The notes under the pieces are model-generated. The model was given only the letters and a program-made list of their open reading frames with translations. It was not told where the DNA came from and ran no database searches. From the IMG/VR virus record IMGVR_UViG_3300044970_001619, positions 58,924-122,923 of that record: 64,000 bases of DNA. One strand, written 5' to 3'. Positions 44,448 to 53,345 of this stretch are shown here, piece by piece (the first letter of the stretch is position 1; each line of letters starts with the position of its first letter). The position numbers and the translations under genes were made by a program. The DNA comes from a virus.

Positions 44448-44912
44448 ATGCCTCGTAACGAAGATAGTAAGTATAGGCAAGGAAAATATAGACCACAAAA
44501 CCCAGAAAAATATAATGGTGACCCAACAAACATAGTTTATAGGTCATCATATGAATTGAAGTTTATGCAATATTGTGACCTAACTGAAAGTGTAAATGGT
44601 TGGAAATCTGAAGAATTTTGGATTCCTTATCGTTCTCCAATTGATAATAAAATTCACAGATATTTCCCAGACTTCTTCGTTAAATATAAAGACAAAAATG
44701 GAAATAACAGACATCTGGTTGTAGAAATTAAACCACAAAAAGATTTAAAAATGCCAGAAACAAATCCAAAAAGAAAAACAAAATCTTGGGCATATGCTGT
44801 TAAAACTTGGGCAGTAAATCAAGCAAAATGGGAAGCAGCAAAGGAATATTGTGCAGACAGAAATTATGAGTTTCGTGTTCTGACAGAAAAAGAATTAGGT
44901 ATCAAATTATGA
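44448..44912 (+). CDS. 4: Head completion protein gp4
   Basis: 154 residues. MPRNEDSKYRQGKYRPQNPE, YRSSYELKFMQYCDL, HRYFPDFFVKY and LVVEIKPQKDL are the classical gp4 (gp50/gp65) head-completion motifs, which form a TnsA/PD-(D/E)XK-like fold: E in YELKF, PDF, and E-x-K in VEIKP. In T4, gp4 is needed to finish filled heads before tails join. First gene of the plus-strand island; overlaps the next gene by ATGA. Confidence 0.9.
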   Translation: MPRNEDSKYRQGKYRPQNPEKYNGDPTNIVYRSSYELKFMQYCDLTESVNGWKSEEFWIPYRSPIDNKIHRYFPDFFVKYKDKNGNNRHLVVEIKPQKDLKMPETNPKRKTKSWAYAVKTWAVNQAKWEAAKEYCADRNYEFRVLTEKELGIKL

Positions 44913-45406
44913 TAGCAGAAGAAATTATAAAAGAAACGGGAGGAAAATATAAAAGCACCAGTTGGTATGTCAATTCATTGATGAATTCTTTATTAGAATA
45001 CAACAAAAAAGATATCAATCAATTAGATACTGGATTTATAATTCCTGGTGATTTAGTATTTTTTATGTACAATGCCAAGTATCCTCAAAGATATGATTAT
45101 TGGGATATGCATCCACTATCTTATATCATTGAAGTAAATCCAAGAGAAGGTTCTTTTTTTGGTTCAAATCTTCACTATCTAACACCAAAGTATCGTGAAG
45201 CAGTTGCAAATTCTTATCTAAATAAATCAGGTATTGTAAATGCACCCAAGAAAACTTTACATAAATATCTCTTCTCTGGAGTAATGAGTGATTTCTTTAA
45301 AGTGCCTGAAGGAGAATGGGCAGGAGTATCTTTACTTCCAACAGAGAAATTTGTGGATAGACGAGGACAACCAGTATTTAAAACCAAAGTTTGGGACGCA
45401 CCATAA
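44909..45406 (+). CDS. Conserved phage protein with a YWDMHPL / NLHYL pattern
   Basis: 165 residues. The core PGDLVFFMYNAKYPQRYDYW, then MHPLSYII and FFGSNLHYLTPKYR, follows a pattern seen in several T4-like phage proteins (G.l.fF.Y.pk......yyD..PLi......gf.GlNlHYLp...R). The biochemical function is not known to me. Its position between gp4 and gp48 suggests a virion-assembly role. Co-translated by overlap with gp4 and by TAAATG with gp48. Confidence 0.75.
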   Translation: MIAEEIIKETGGKYKSTSWYVNSLMNSLLEYNKKDINQLDTGFIIPGDLVFFMYNAKYPQRYDYWDMHPLSYIIEVNPREGSFFGSNLHYLTPKYREAVANSYLNKSGIVNAPKKTLHKYLFSGVMSDFFKVPEGEWAGVSLLPTEKFVDRRGQPVFKTKVWDAP

Positions 45407-46927
45407 ATGTCTGACTGGATAATACTAAACGACAATTATTACACATCACAACCAAGTGGTGCGCCAACTTCAATTAGACTTGGAATTGAATACAACTATA
45501 AAACAGGAGATTATCAACTTAAAGAGCAACCACCACATAATGTAATTTCCCCTTCTGTATTTTTTCTAAATGGTAGTTGGACTAGTGATGCTATAAAAGA
45601 TCCAAAATTATTTCAGGATGGGGATCCAAATAAACCCACACAACTAGCAAAACAATATTCAGAAAACATCAATAAAGTATCTTATGCTGCTTTTCAGACG
45701 AGAGGAGGAAGCGCAAAAGGCAATAAGATTAATGCGGCAGCGCAACCACAGAATCAAGGAAGATTTATTGTCTACAATGCCCCTGCTGGAGCAGGACCAC
45801 CACCTTCATTGCCTGGATTGGGAGGAACATCACTCACTGCCCCACCAGGACAAGGAAACTTTTTTGACCCTGGACTTAATTTAGGAAATTATAAAAATTT
45901 CCAAAGTAAAAATGAAAAAGAATTATTCAAAGGTCTTTTAAAGTACCCAAAAGATATTCTTGAGAATCAACAAGATACTCTTCACATTACAATGTTTAAT
46001 TATAAACCACCTCTTGAAGAATTATTTGATCCAGCACCAGGCAAAGCAATAGATATAAAATCTATATTCACTGAAGGAGTTCAAAGAAATAGTGCATTAA
46101 AAGATCCAATCGGAACAGTCATTCTACCAATCCCATCTGGAATCTCGGATTCCAACAATGTGGAATGGGGGGATGATAGAATGAACAACATGTCAATAGC
46201 AGCTACTGGATATGTAGGTAAAAATTTGCTTGGAACTGGAATTCAACAATCTCTTGTTGCACTTGCTGCTGCCATTGCACAACAAAAGGGGGGATTAAAT
46301 CTGCCATCAGGAGCAATAAATCAAGCAGCATTATTAAAGGGTGCAGGTGCTGACTTAAATATGCCAGAGATAAAAACAGCATTAATGTCAATGGTATTGA
46401 AAAATGCTGGATTTGAAGTTTCCCCCGAAAGTATTTTGGCAAGGGGTGCTGGATTGGTTCCAAATTCAAATCTTGAACTCTTATTCAGAGGTCCAACTCT
46501 CCGTCAATTTCAATTCGCATATCGTTTTAGTCCAAGAAGTGAACCAGAGGCAGCAGATGTAAGAAGAATCATCAGATTCTTCAAGCAAGGAAGTGCTGCA
46601 AGAAAACTTAATGCAACAAAAGGTGCTGGTTATGGTTCAGTATTTCTTGGTTCTCCTAATGTGTTTAAGTTGGAATATAAAACTGTAGGAGGAAAATCAA
46701 TCGCAGGTGTAAATAAATTTAAAATATGTGCTCTTCAAGGAGTATCCGTAAATTATGCTCCTGATGGTCAATGGTCAGCATATAAAGAAGGACAACCAGT
46801 TTCTTACACAATGTCTTTAGGATTTCAAGAAATTGAACCCATATACGAAAGTGATTATCAAGATACAATATTTGATGGTCTATCTGGTGATTATAATGAA
46901 ATCACAGAAAACGATATAGGATACTAA
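45407..46927 (+). CDS. 48: Baseplate tail-tube cap protein gp48
   Basis: 506 residues. The C-terminal third carries LELLFRGPTLRQFQFAYRFS, then PRSEPEAADVRRIIRFFKQG and LGFQEIEPIYESDY, a strong signature of the gp48 family. gp48 caps the baseplate and seeds the tail tube with gp54. A Pro/Gly-rich stretch near residues 125-150 (GAGPPPSLPGLGG) separates the N-terminal part. Neighbour gp53 is 1 nt downstream. Confidence 0.87.
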   Translation: MSDWIILNDNYYTSQPSGAPTSIRLGIEYNYKTGDYQLKEQPPHNVISPSVFFLNGSWTSDAIKDPKLFQDGDPNKPTQLAKQYSENINKVSYAAFQTRGGSAKGNKINAAAQPQNQGRFIVYNAPAGAGPPPSLPGLGGTSLTAPPGQGNFFDPGLNLGNYKNFQSKNEKELFKGLLKYPKDILENQQDTLHITMFNYKPPLEELFDPAPGKAIDIKSIFTEGVQRNSALKDPIGTVILPIPSGISDSNNVEWGDDRMNNMSIAATGYVGKNLLGTGIQQSLVALAAAIAQQKGGLNLPSGAINQAALLKGAGADLNMPEIKTALMSMVLKNAGFEVSPESILARGAGLVPNSNLELLFRGPTLRQFQFAYRFSPRSEPEAADVRRIIRFFKQGSAARKLNATKGAGYGSVFLGSPNVFKLEYKTVGGKSIAGVNKFKICALQGVSVNYAPDGQWSAYKEGQPVSYTMSLGFQEIEPIYESDYQDTIFDGLSGDYNEITENDIGY

Positions 46928-46928
46928 T

Positions 46929-47771
46929 ATGTCATACTTCAGAGAACTTCCCAACTTTGAGTACGTCTCAAATTTTCCAAATCAAAGTTTTAATGATGAT
47001 TATACTGTAACAAAAAATCTATTTAAAAGAGCAAAACTTAGAGATGATATTGCAAATGCAGTTTCTGCCTTTGAATATTACCAAATAATAGATAATGAGA
47101 GACCAGACCAAGTAGCACAAAAAGTTTATAATGATTCATCTCTTGATTGGGTTATTCTAATCTCAAATAACGTTACAAATCTAAATGACCAATGGCCTTT
47201 AGATAATAATAGTCTTTATAAGTATCTTTTGGATAAGTATGGTGATGACGAAACAATAGCACAAGTCCATCACTACGAAACGATAGAAGTTAGAGATAGT
47301 TTTGATAGATTGATTCTTCCTGGTGGTTTGCAAGTTGATCCACAAAAAACAATATCAGTCACAACAAACACAACAGATACTGAATATAATCTATCTGAGT
47401 TTCCAAGTGCTGATGCCGACAATGTAATCACAATTAATTTAAATCAATTTGTTCGTGTTTTTGGAAATTATATATCTAACGAAAATACTGATGCCATTGT
47501 AAAAGATATTGAAACTAATAAATCCTTCCTACAAGTAAAAGCACGAGATACAAACACACCAATTTCAATTATAAACACTTTATCAAATTGGCCTAATAGT
47601 TGGGGTGGAAGTTTTTCAGTAGTTGGAAGAAACAGTATATCTACAACTATACAAGTCGGTGATGTTGTCTTTGATAATGATGTTGCATTAGACCCAACAC
47701 TGTATGAAATTGTCGGAGAAATTCAAGACGGAAAGGTTGTTCCAGTATTTAAATTCCTACCTCAATCCTAA
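46929..47771 (+). CDS. 53: Baseplate wedge subunit gp53
   Basis: 280 residues. MSYFRELPNFEYVSNF, KRAKLRDDIANAVSAFEYYQ, DERPDQVAQKVYNDSSLDWV (residue order as read, one short gap) and LISNNVTNLNDQWPL match gp53, whose N-terminus resembles LysM-like folds that clamp the wedges together. The C-terminal half is beta-rich and longer than in T4 gp53, as is usual for cyanophages. Confidence 0.9.
   Translation: MSYFRELPNFEYVSNFPNQSFNDDYTVTKNLFKRAKLRDDIANAVSAFEYYQIIDNERPDQVAQKVYNDSSLDWVILISNNVTNLNDQWPLDNNSLYKYLLDKYGDDETIAQVHHYETIEVRDSFDRLILPGGLQVDPQKTISVTTNTTDTEYNLSEFPSADADNVITINLNQFVRVFGNYISNENTDAIVKDIETNKSFLQVKARDTNTPISIINTLSNWPNSWGGSFSVVGRNSISTTIQVGDVVFDNDVALDPTLYEIVGEIQDGKVVPVFKFLPQS
47765..47771 (+). 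promoter_or_regulatory. Possible late box CTAAATA
   Basis: CTAAATA on the plus strand overlaps the gp53 stop codon, 13 nt before the ATG at 47785. It may give the last island gene its own late transcript. The short spacing lowers confidence. Confidence 0.35.
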
Positions 47772-47784
47772 ATAAAAATAAAAA

Positions 47785-48078
47785 ATGGCAACTCCATTAC
47801 CTGGCGTAAAAATAAAAATATCTACAGAAAAACAAGATACCAAAATCACTGCACCAGCAGGAAACGTAGTATCAACAAAAAATAGTTTTAAAGCAGTTTC
47901 AAATTATGAATATGAGGTTGACCAAAACGAAAAAAAAAGACTTATTTTAATTCTAAAACCAGAATTTCTTTCAGTATTCATAAGTGATATGAAGAACATT
48001 ATGAAATATGATGAGTCTTCTCAATACATTAATCAAACAACTAAACGTGGTTATAATCCAAAAACAACTGGGGTATGA
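47785..48078 (+). CDS. Small basic protein at the end of the gp4-gp53 island
   Basis: 97 residues, lysine-rich: MATPLPGVKIKISTEKQDTK, then VSNYEYEVDQNEKKRLILIL and FLSVFISDMKNIMKYDES. No family is recognised. It lies 13 nt after gp53 and ends 12 nt before the convergent terminator, so it is the last gene of the plus-strand operon. Confidence 0.6.
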   Translation: MATPLPGVKIKISTEKQDTKITAPAGNVVSTKNSFKAVSNYEYEVDQNEKKRLILILKPEFLSVFISDMKNIMKYDESSQYINQTTKRGYNPKTTGV

Positions 48079-48090
48079 ACCCTACAGACA

Positions 48091-48120
48091 AAAAAATACC
48101 CCCGATTTTTTTCGGGGGTA
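48091..48120 (-). terminator. Terminator of the gp32 operon
   Basis: A 9-bp stem (TACCCCCGA with TCGGGGGTA) and 6-nt A/T loop. A run of six A on the left gives a U-tract on the minus strand, so it stops transcription from gp32. It also separates the converging plus-strand island, though the right side lacks a U-tract. Confidence 0.85.
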
Positions 48121-48147
48121 AAATGGATTTAAAAGTTGATTTTGAAA

Positions 48148-49047
48148 TCAGTCTGATGCCAACTTTTGAAAGTATGAAAGTGCGTCATCTTCATCTTCAT
48201 CATCATTAGAAACAGAAGAACGAACTGAAGTAGTTTCTTTCGCAGGACGTGAAACTTCAACTTCTTCCTCCTCATCAATCGTCTCGGGGTCTTGATACTT
48301 AGGAGTTCCTTTGAGACCAAGTGTATAATCAAGACGTTTCTTCAAATCTTCATAAGACTTGAACTCACCTGGAGCAACAAAGTCATTCAAGTTGTTGAGT
48401 GTCTTATAGATTGTTTCCAGTTCATCATCGTCTTCAAGAAGAACAGAAGATGGTGCGAACTCGGACTTATCGTAGTTCCAATAACCATCTTTCTTTACCA
48501 ACTTCAGTTTGAAGTTAGCACCCTTCCAGAAATCAAAAGGATTGATTGGTTCTTCATCATCAAACTCTGGTTGCATAGAAGCCATAATCTTATCAAAGAT
48601 TTTCTTACCAAACTTATAAAGAAAAACTTTTCCTTCGTTTGATGGATTTGCAGGGTCTTTTACAACATAAATGTTTGCAAAATAAGAAAGTTTACGCTTA
48701 CGATCACGAACAATATTTTGATTGTCCTTACTGCCAGTATTCCAAAGTTCACGGTTTGCTTCACATACAGGACAGTTTTGTCCCAAAGTAGTGAGGCAAT
48801 TATCAATCATCCATTTTCCATTTGATTGAAATGCGTGAGACCAAACTTGAACCCAAGGCAGATCACAACCCTCTGGTGCAGGAAGAAATCGAATGATTGC
48901 GGAACCAGTACCACCCTTATCCATTACAGGTTTCCAAAAACGATCATCATCTTTGGAACCACTGTCGTTAAGTTTCTCAACTTGTTTGATGAGTTTTTCG
49001 GTCAAAGAACCCAGCTTTGATTGCTTCTTCAAATCAGCAAATGACAT
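48148..49047 (-). CDS. 32: Single-stranded DNA-binding protein gp32
   Basis: 299 residues with the gp32 layout. The N-terminal LAST-like region (KKQSKLGSLTEKL) supports cooperative binding. An OB-fold core follows (WKPVMDKGGTGSAIIRFLPA, then PWVQVWSHAF), with a zinc site (H74-region plus CPVCEANRELW). The acidic C-terminus (DDEDEDDALSYFQKLASD) binds replication partners. It coats ssDNA during replication and recombination. A GGAGA ribosome site precedes the ATG, and a host-type promoter lies at 49093-49121. Confidence 0.93.
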   Translation of the reverse strand: MSFADLKKQSKLGSLTEKLIKQVEKLNDSGSKDDDRFWKPVMDKGGTGSAIIRFLPAPEGCDLPWVQVWSHAFQSNGKWMIDNCLTTLGQNCPVCEANRELWNTGSKDNQNIVRDRKRKLSYFANIYVVKDPANPSNEGKVFLYKFGKKIFDKIMASMQPEFDDEEPINPFDFWKGANFKLKLVKKDGYWNYDKSEFAPSSVLLEDDDELETIYKTLNNLNDFVAPGEFKSYEDLKKRLDYTLGLKGTPKYQDPETIDEEEEVEVSRPAKETTSVRSSVSNDDEDEDDALSYFQKLASD

Positions 49048-49092
49048 TTGTATTCTCCATATTAGTTGTATTGAGACGTATTGTACATATTA

Positions 49093-49121
49093 ATTGTAGC
49101 AGTAATGAAGTTATTTGTCAA
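49093..49121 (-). promoter_or_regulatory. Host-type early promoter of gp32
   Basis: TTGACA (49116-49121), a 17-nt spacer ending in TGC, and TACAAT (49093-49098) on the minus strand. The expected start lies about 40 nt before the gp32 ATG. The -35 overlaps the end of the DUF1825-like gene. Confidence 0.75.
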
Positions 49122-49443
49122 GTGTTTCTTCAAGGTTTTGGATTGACTCTTCCAGTTTTTCAAAGAAAGCATTCAAATTATCTCCTGGTTTCAATCCAAA
49201 AATTTTGGCAGAATCCAGAATTCTATTTTTCATTTCAATTGCTTCTGGGTCATCAGACAATGATAATCTAAAAACAAAATTTTTTTGTTTTTCTAAAAAA
49301 AGTTTCATCTTATCAAGATGTTCCTTTTTTTGTTTTGAGTCAAAGAAAGGAAGAGAAAACAATTCATCAAAAATACTCTGCTGAAGTTCTTCCAATTCAA
49401 GTAAAGATTCTCTGACTTGTTCCGAATCAAAAAATCTACTCAT
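49111..49443 (-). CDS. DUF1825-like protein
   Basis: 110 residues: MSRFFDSEQVRESLLELEEL, then HLDKMKLFLEKQKNFVFRLS and SDDPEAIEMKNRILDSAKIF. The pattern (FFDSE.V......L..lQ, LLEKQK....RLSLSDDPEA..MK) is that of a small helical family, related to cyanobacterial DUF1825, commonly carried by cyanophages beside replication genes. Molecular function unknown. ATGA overlap with gp59. Confidence 0.72.
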   Translation of the reverse strand: MSRFFDSEQVRESLLELEELQQSIFDELFSLPFFDSKQKKEHLDKMKLFLEKQKNFVFRLSLSDDPEAIEMKNRILDSAKIFGLKPGDNLNAFFEKLEESIQNLEETLDK

Positions 49444-50030
49444 AACACAATCTCCTGAAGAACTTTCTTGTACTTTGCTACATCAATATTTAGAAATGGT
49501 TTGTATTTTATAATTCTTAACCTAACGGTTTCCCATACTGGGTCTGTTATTTTTTTATCAAATTTTTTAACATAACCCAATATCATATCCAATATCACCA
49601 TTGTTTCTAAACTGACTGCTTTTTGAAAATACTTTTTAAGAATTTCTGGATGTTGATTGTTTTTTATCTCAAACAATTTTTCAAAATTATCCTTTTGGAT
49701 AAAAATTTCACATTCAGTTTTAAACAAATAAAAAAGACTCTGAGATTTTTTCAACCAATTAGTATATGTTTCTTCCCCACTACGAATAATTTCACCAATC
49801 CAAAGTGATTGTGGGTCATTACATTCAACAAAATTTGCAACAAAATATGCTTTGATTTCATCATCACTCTTCTGTCTAGAAGTTCGTTCAAAGAAAAATC
49901 TATCTTTCCTCTTATGAAAAGAGTCCAGAGATGCTCTGGACTTTCCACAATACTTAAAGTAATCGTATGATGGTTTATTAAAATGATTTTTTATTGCAAG
50001 ATAGGTTTTATATACATCAAATGGAGTCAC
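49440..50030 (-). CDS. 59: Replicative helicase loader gp59
   Basis: 196 residues. It begins (M)TPFDVYKTYLAIKNHFNKP, then YDYFKYCGKSRASLDSFHKR and KDRFFFERTSRQKSDDEI, matching the T4 gp59 N-terminal domain (fYk.Yl.lK.HF....yDy.ky), with the helical C-terminal domain following. gp59 loads the gp41 helicase on gp32-coated forks. The start codon is GTG (50030), overlapping the gp33 stop as GTGA; no better in-frame ATG exists. Confidence 0.88.
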   Translation of the reverse strand: MTPFDVYKTYLAIKNHFNKPSYDYFKYCGKSRASLDSFHKRKDRFFFERTSRQKSDDEIKAYFVANFVECNDPQSLWIGEIIRSGEETYTNWLKKSQSLFYLFKTECEIFIQKDNFEKLFEIKNNQHPEILKKYFQKAVSLETMVILDMILGYVKKFDKKITDPVWETVRLRIIKYKPFLNIDVAKYKKVLQEIVL

Positions 50031-50281
50031 AACGGCAATTTAGCACGAGTAGTTTTTTTCAAAAAATTCAATTCAATAGCATCATTTTTAATTTTTTCCT
50101 TTAATGGTTTTGAAATTAGTTTAGAAACCGTTTCAATTTCAATGCTATTCTCTTCACAATAAGTAACGATTGCATCAATATAATTAATTTTAGAATTTTT
50201 TACAATATTTTCTATATCCTGTGCAAACCTTTGAGGACATAAAAACTTACTATTTAATTCGTCCTTTACTTTATCATTCAT
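50027..50281 (-). CDS. 33: Late-transcription coactivator gp33
   Basis: 84 residues from ATG at 50281 (MNDKVKDELNSKFLCPQRFA, then IENIVKNSKINYIDAIVTYC). The size, position next to gp59 and the F..DIE..V....i.YidAI..yCe pattern are those of gp33, which links the phage late sigma factor and sliding clamp to host RNA polymerase. The internal ATG is chosen because longer versions run 100 nt into the upstream nuclease gene. It fits the many late boxes in this window. Confidence 0.78.
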   Translation of the reverse strand: MNDKVKDELNSKFLCPQRFAQDIENIVKNSKINYIDAIVTYCEENSIEIETVSKLISKPLKEKIKNDAIELNFLKKTTRAKLPL

Positions 50282-51011
50282 ATTGGTGAAGTTTATCTCT
50301 AACAAATTCTCTAATATATTCGGTGAGTAATTTAATGTATTTTTGTTTGTCATATTCTTCATAAACAATGCATTCTCCATTTTCACAAGCCATAATGATG
50401 ACTAATTTCTTTACCATTATACCAGTAATCTCGTATAACATACAACCATATGCCATACACTGAACAAAATAGTGTTCAATCCACTCTCTTGGTTTTGGTT
50501 TTTTAGAAGTTTTAAAGTCGATTATTGCTAACTCACCATTATACTCTCCGATACAATCTACAGTTCCTGCAATACCAAGAACTTTACTGTAAAGAGAACC
50601 TTCAAGAGCATGAATATTATTTATACAATTTAATTCTGGTTTTGCAATTTTGAAGAGAAAATCAGATAAAGGTTGGACTGGTGGAAGGTCTTTATTGTAA
50701 AGATAATTTTCCACCAGTGTATGCATATCAGTTCCACGACTGGTTGCTTGTTTAGTAATTTTATCTGCTTGCTTTTCCCCAACTTTTTTTCTCCAATCAG
50801 CAAAGAACTGACGGTTCTTATGACTGGTTACAGAGGTAATTGAAACAAGTTTAATTGGTTTATCTTCTTCTGGTATTGTGTAATAACGAACACCATCTAT
50901 GGTTTCCCTTTCAAGTTTTGGAAGATTAATATCAATATGAGTGAAAAGATTACTTTTTATTTGTTTTTCACCATATAATTCATTATATTTTTCAATTAAA
51001 GGATTAGACAT
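50274..51011 (-). CDS. PD-(D/E)XK nuclease, RecB/Cas4-like
   Basis: 245 residues. Motifs in order: RGTDMHTLVENYL (H), GIAGTVDCIGEYNGELAIID (D...D), then DFKTSKKPK (K), followed by YFVQCMAYG (Q motif) as in RecB-like nucleases. These exonucleases act on DNA ends in recombination, repair or host-DNA degradation. It lies between phoH and gp33, overlapping phoH as TAATG. A second conserved ITSVTSHKNRQFFADWRKKV segment in the N-terminus is usual for phage members. Confidence 0.85.
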   Translation of the reverse strand: MSNPLIEKYNELYGEKQIKSNLFTHIDINLPKLERETIDGVRYYTIPEEDKPIKLVSITSVTSHKNRQFFADWRKKVGEKQADKITKQATSRGTDMHTLVENYLYNKDLPPVQPLSDFLFKIAKPELNCINNIHALEGSLYSKVLGIAGTVDCIGEYNGELAIIDFKTSKKPKPREWIEHYFVQCMAYGCMLYEITGIMVKKLVIIMACENGECIVYEEYDKQKYIKLLTEYIREFVRDKLHQYE

Positions 51012-51769
51012 TAATAACCTGCTTCCATTTTTGCAACAATATATTCCTTAACAAGTCCAGACCTACAAATATCATCTACTCCAAATTCAATAATATCAAA
51101 AGATTCCATCTTTCTTAGAATATTCATAAAATCACTAATGCCGTTTCTTTCATTTGTTTTAACCAAATCAGATTGTGTGGCATCTCCACAAAAAATAATT
51201 CTGCTATTTTCACCGACACGAGTAATGATAGAATCCAATTCGTGAAAATTAAGGTTCTGATATTCATCAACAATAATGATTGAATTATCAAGTGTTGTAC
51301 CACGAATAAAAGATGTGCTCCAAAACTTTACAGTTTCCTGAGATTTGAGATTACCATAAAGCATCTCAAAATCAGCATCACTGGGCATTTGGAACATATA
51401 CTTTACCATATTCTTATAAGGAATTTGATAAAGAGCAGACTTATCATCGTGGTCTCCTGGAAGAAAACCAATCTCACGAGTTGCTACAAGAGAACGAACC
51501 ACATAGATTTGTTCGTATGGTGTTGTCTCATCTAATACATCTTTAAGTGCATTATAGAGACTGATAAATGTTTTACCAGTACCAGCACAACCATAAGCAA
51601 CCAAATGTTTTCCGTTTTTATATGATTCAAAAAGTTTTCTTTGATTCTCTGTTAAAGGTTCAACATCAATGAGATAATCAGCACTGATTGGTTTTCTCCT
51701 CTTCATCTGTTTGGATGTGTAACCAACACCAATTGGTTGATTGTCATTGTTTCTTCTTTTTCTTGCCAT
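51011..51769 (-). CDS. phoH: PhoH-like P-loop ATPase
   Basis: 252 residues. Walker A GCAGTGKTF, Walker B SIIIVDEYQN, and IIFCGDATQSDL are diagnostic of the PhoH family, together with VVRSLVATREIGFLPGD. PhoH is related to the motor of superfamily-1 helicases and is very common in marine cyanophages. Its role in infection (RNA or phosphate metabolism) is unsettled. It has a basic N-terminus (MARKRRNNDN). Confidence 0.93.
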   Translation of the reverse strand: MARKRRNNDNQPIGVGYTSKQMKRRKPISADYLIDVEPLTENQRKLFESYKNGKHLVAYGCAGTGKTFISLYNALKDVLDETTPYEQIYVVRSLVATREIGFLPGDHDDKSALYQIPYKNMVKYMFQMPSDADFEMLYGNLKSQETVKFWSTSFIRGTTLDNSIIIVDEYQNLNFHELDSIITRVGENSRIIFCGDATQSDLVKTNERNGISDFMNILRKMESFDIIEFGVDDICRSGLVKEYIVAKMEAGY

Positions 51770-51771
51770 AG

Positions 51772-52014
51772 TTAAATCGGTTTTACGTTTGCCCCAGGAA
51801 CCTTTGAAACTTTAGAAAGTACCTCATTCCATCCAGGATTTCTGCTGACGTGCTTACTTAGCATATCACCAATCTCTCCTGGTGTGGCACATCCTTGTGA
51901 CCAATCACGGGACCAAGGTTTATTATTTTCATACCAATCCATAATATCATGGACACTCATTTCAATAACTTTTTTTTCACCCGTTTCCGGATTATAAACT
52001 GGATATATTGCCAT
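51772..52014 (-). CDS. FmdB-like small regulatory protein without zinc ligands
   Basis: 80 residues from ATG at 52014 (MAIYPVYNPETGEKKVIEMS), chosen because it gives a TAATG overlap with the GIY-YIG gene. The end HVSRNPGWNEVLSKVSKVPG parallels the P.G..eVL.ki.k.pg tail of short FmdB-related proteins of T4-like phages. Cellular FmdB proteins have a CxxC...CxxC zinc ribbon; only one cysteine is present here. Function unknown. Confidence 0.65.
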   Translation of the reverse strand: MAIYPVYNPETGEKKVIEMSVHDIMDWYENNKPWSRDWSQGCATPGEIGDMLSKHVSRNPGWNEVLSKVSKVPGANVKPI

Positions 52015-52565
52015 TAAACCAATCTCCATCCTTTATGTTGTTGTTGTCTTCCTCTACGCAAATCATATATGCAAGAGGGTTTTAAATTGTGTAGTTCACA
52101 AAATTCATTAATATTGTCACCATTATATATTTCCCCCTTTGGAGACATCAATTTAAACGATTTAACATGTAAGGGAGGTTTTATTCCCATATCTTTATTT
52201 CGTTTAGAAAGACGATTTTTCGCATCTTCACTCATACCTGGACCCAATACTCTACCCTTGCAGGAATTTCGTATCTTTTCTTTACTTTTTTCAGTATGTC
52301 CAGTAAAGATAGGAGGAGCATCTCCACCATTTGATTTATTGCGAAGAATTCCAGTTCCCAAATCTTTTCTACCAAAAACATTAATCATATAAATTTCATG
52401 TTTATATGCAGCATCTTCTGTAAGATTATTTTTAAGAATGAGTATTCTGTCTTTTGGTGGAGGAGAAAAGAAATCATGTTTTTGATATGCTCTTCTACCT
52501 TTACCTTTACCAATATACCATGGAGTTTTATCTTCTCGTAAATAAGCGTAAGTATAATACTCCAT
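52014..52565 (-). CDS. GIY-YIG homing-type endonuclease
   Basis: 183 residues. YYTYAYLREDKTPWYIGKGK is the GIY-YIG motif, and the conserved Arg and Glu follow (KGRRAYQ; AAYKHEIYMI). The C-terminal part has NUMOD-like DNA-binding segments (TEKSKEKIRNSCKGR, SEDAKNRLSKRNK, EFCELHNLKPSCIYDLRRGR). Such enzymes cut recipient genomes lacking the gene and promote its spread. It is a free-standing insertion between thyX and the FmdB-like gene. Confidence 0.88.
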   Translation of the reverse strand: MEYYTYAYLREDKTPWYIGKGKGRRAYQKHDFFSPPPKDRILILKNNLTEDAAYKHEIYMINVFGRKDLGTGILRNKSNGGDAPPIFTGHTEKSKEKIRNSCKGRVLGPGMSEDAKNRLSKRNKDMGIKPPLHVKSFKLMSPKGEIYNGDNINEFCELHNLKPSCIYDLRRGRQQQHKGWRLV

Positions 52566-52592
52566 AAAATTACAAAATCAACACAAAAATAT

Positions 52593-53345
52593 TTAGGGAC
52601 TCAGACGTGCTCTATGCAGTCTCTTCTCTTCATAGTAGTTCCAAACATTTGGTGCCCATAGTTTCAGTTCGGGAGCAATTGCATCACAAAGTGCTTGAAT
52701 TTCAAGTTGAGCATCAAGTTTTGAACGAAGATCCATAAAGTGAAGAACAGACCTTAGATTGAAAGAAACCACAAAGTTCTGACGAATTGCCTGAGGAAGA
52801 TAATCCCGAATATGCTCTTCACACATACCCTGCTCATAGTAATCAACATACTCCTCACACTCACTCAAAATGCGATCTAACTTGCGTTGTCGGTGCTCTT
52901 CGGTCCATTCATACTTCTTACCCTTACGATTGGTGTAGAATCCCACAGGGCGCACATAGAAGACCTCTTCAACATCAAGTTCCTTTTTAGCAACCTTAAC
53001 TACACGCTTTCCAGTATAACGCTGAGATTGAACATCCCAACTAGTTCCGATACGATGAGTTCTTGCCTGAACGATAACATTATGAACAAATCCAGCACAA
53101 GAAAAAGTAATGCCAGGGTGCTCAATTGGACCCCAATGCCCTCTCTCATTAGCAAGCAATTGTTCAACAATCCACTGACCACATTCGTGATGGTTAGGAA
53201 CTGGAACGTTATGAATCGGAACTTCAGAATAATCGCCCTTTCCTGCTTGCCAAATAACTTGTTCTGGGATTGGATAACCCTGAAGTTTTACAACTTCAAG
53301 TCTTTTATCCAGTTCAAGAAGGTCTTTTGCTTTAATAGGTTTCAT
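52593..53345 (-). CDS. thyX: Flavin-dependent thymidylate synthase ThyX
   Basis: 250 residues. The ThyX signature appears as ARTHRIGTSWDVQSQRYTG (RHRxxSxxxxSxR-like), with HPGITFSCAGFVHNVIVQ before it and LRSVLHFMDLRSKLDAQLEI near the end, where the FAD/dUMP-binding residues lie. It makes dTMP from dUMP using methylene-tetrahydrofolate and NADPH with FAD. It supplies thymidine for phage DNA synthesis, and its start overlaps the upstream stop (ATGA). Confidence 0.95.
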   Translation of the reverse strand: MKPIKAKDLLELDKRLEVVKLQGYPIPEQVIWQAGKGDYSEVPIHNVPVPNHHECGQWIVEQLLANERGHWGPIEHPGITFSCAGFVHNVIVQARTHRIGTSWDVQSQRYTGKRVVKVAKKELDVEEVFYVRPVGFYTNRKGKKYEWTEEHRQRKLDRILSECEEYVDYYEQGMCEEHIRDYLPQAIRQNFVVSFNLRSVLHFMDLRSKLDAQLEIQALCDAIAPELKLWAPNVWNYYEEKRLHRARLSP

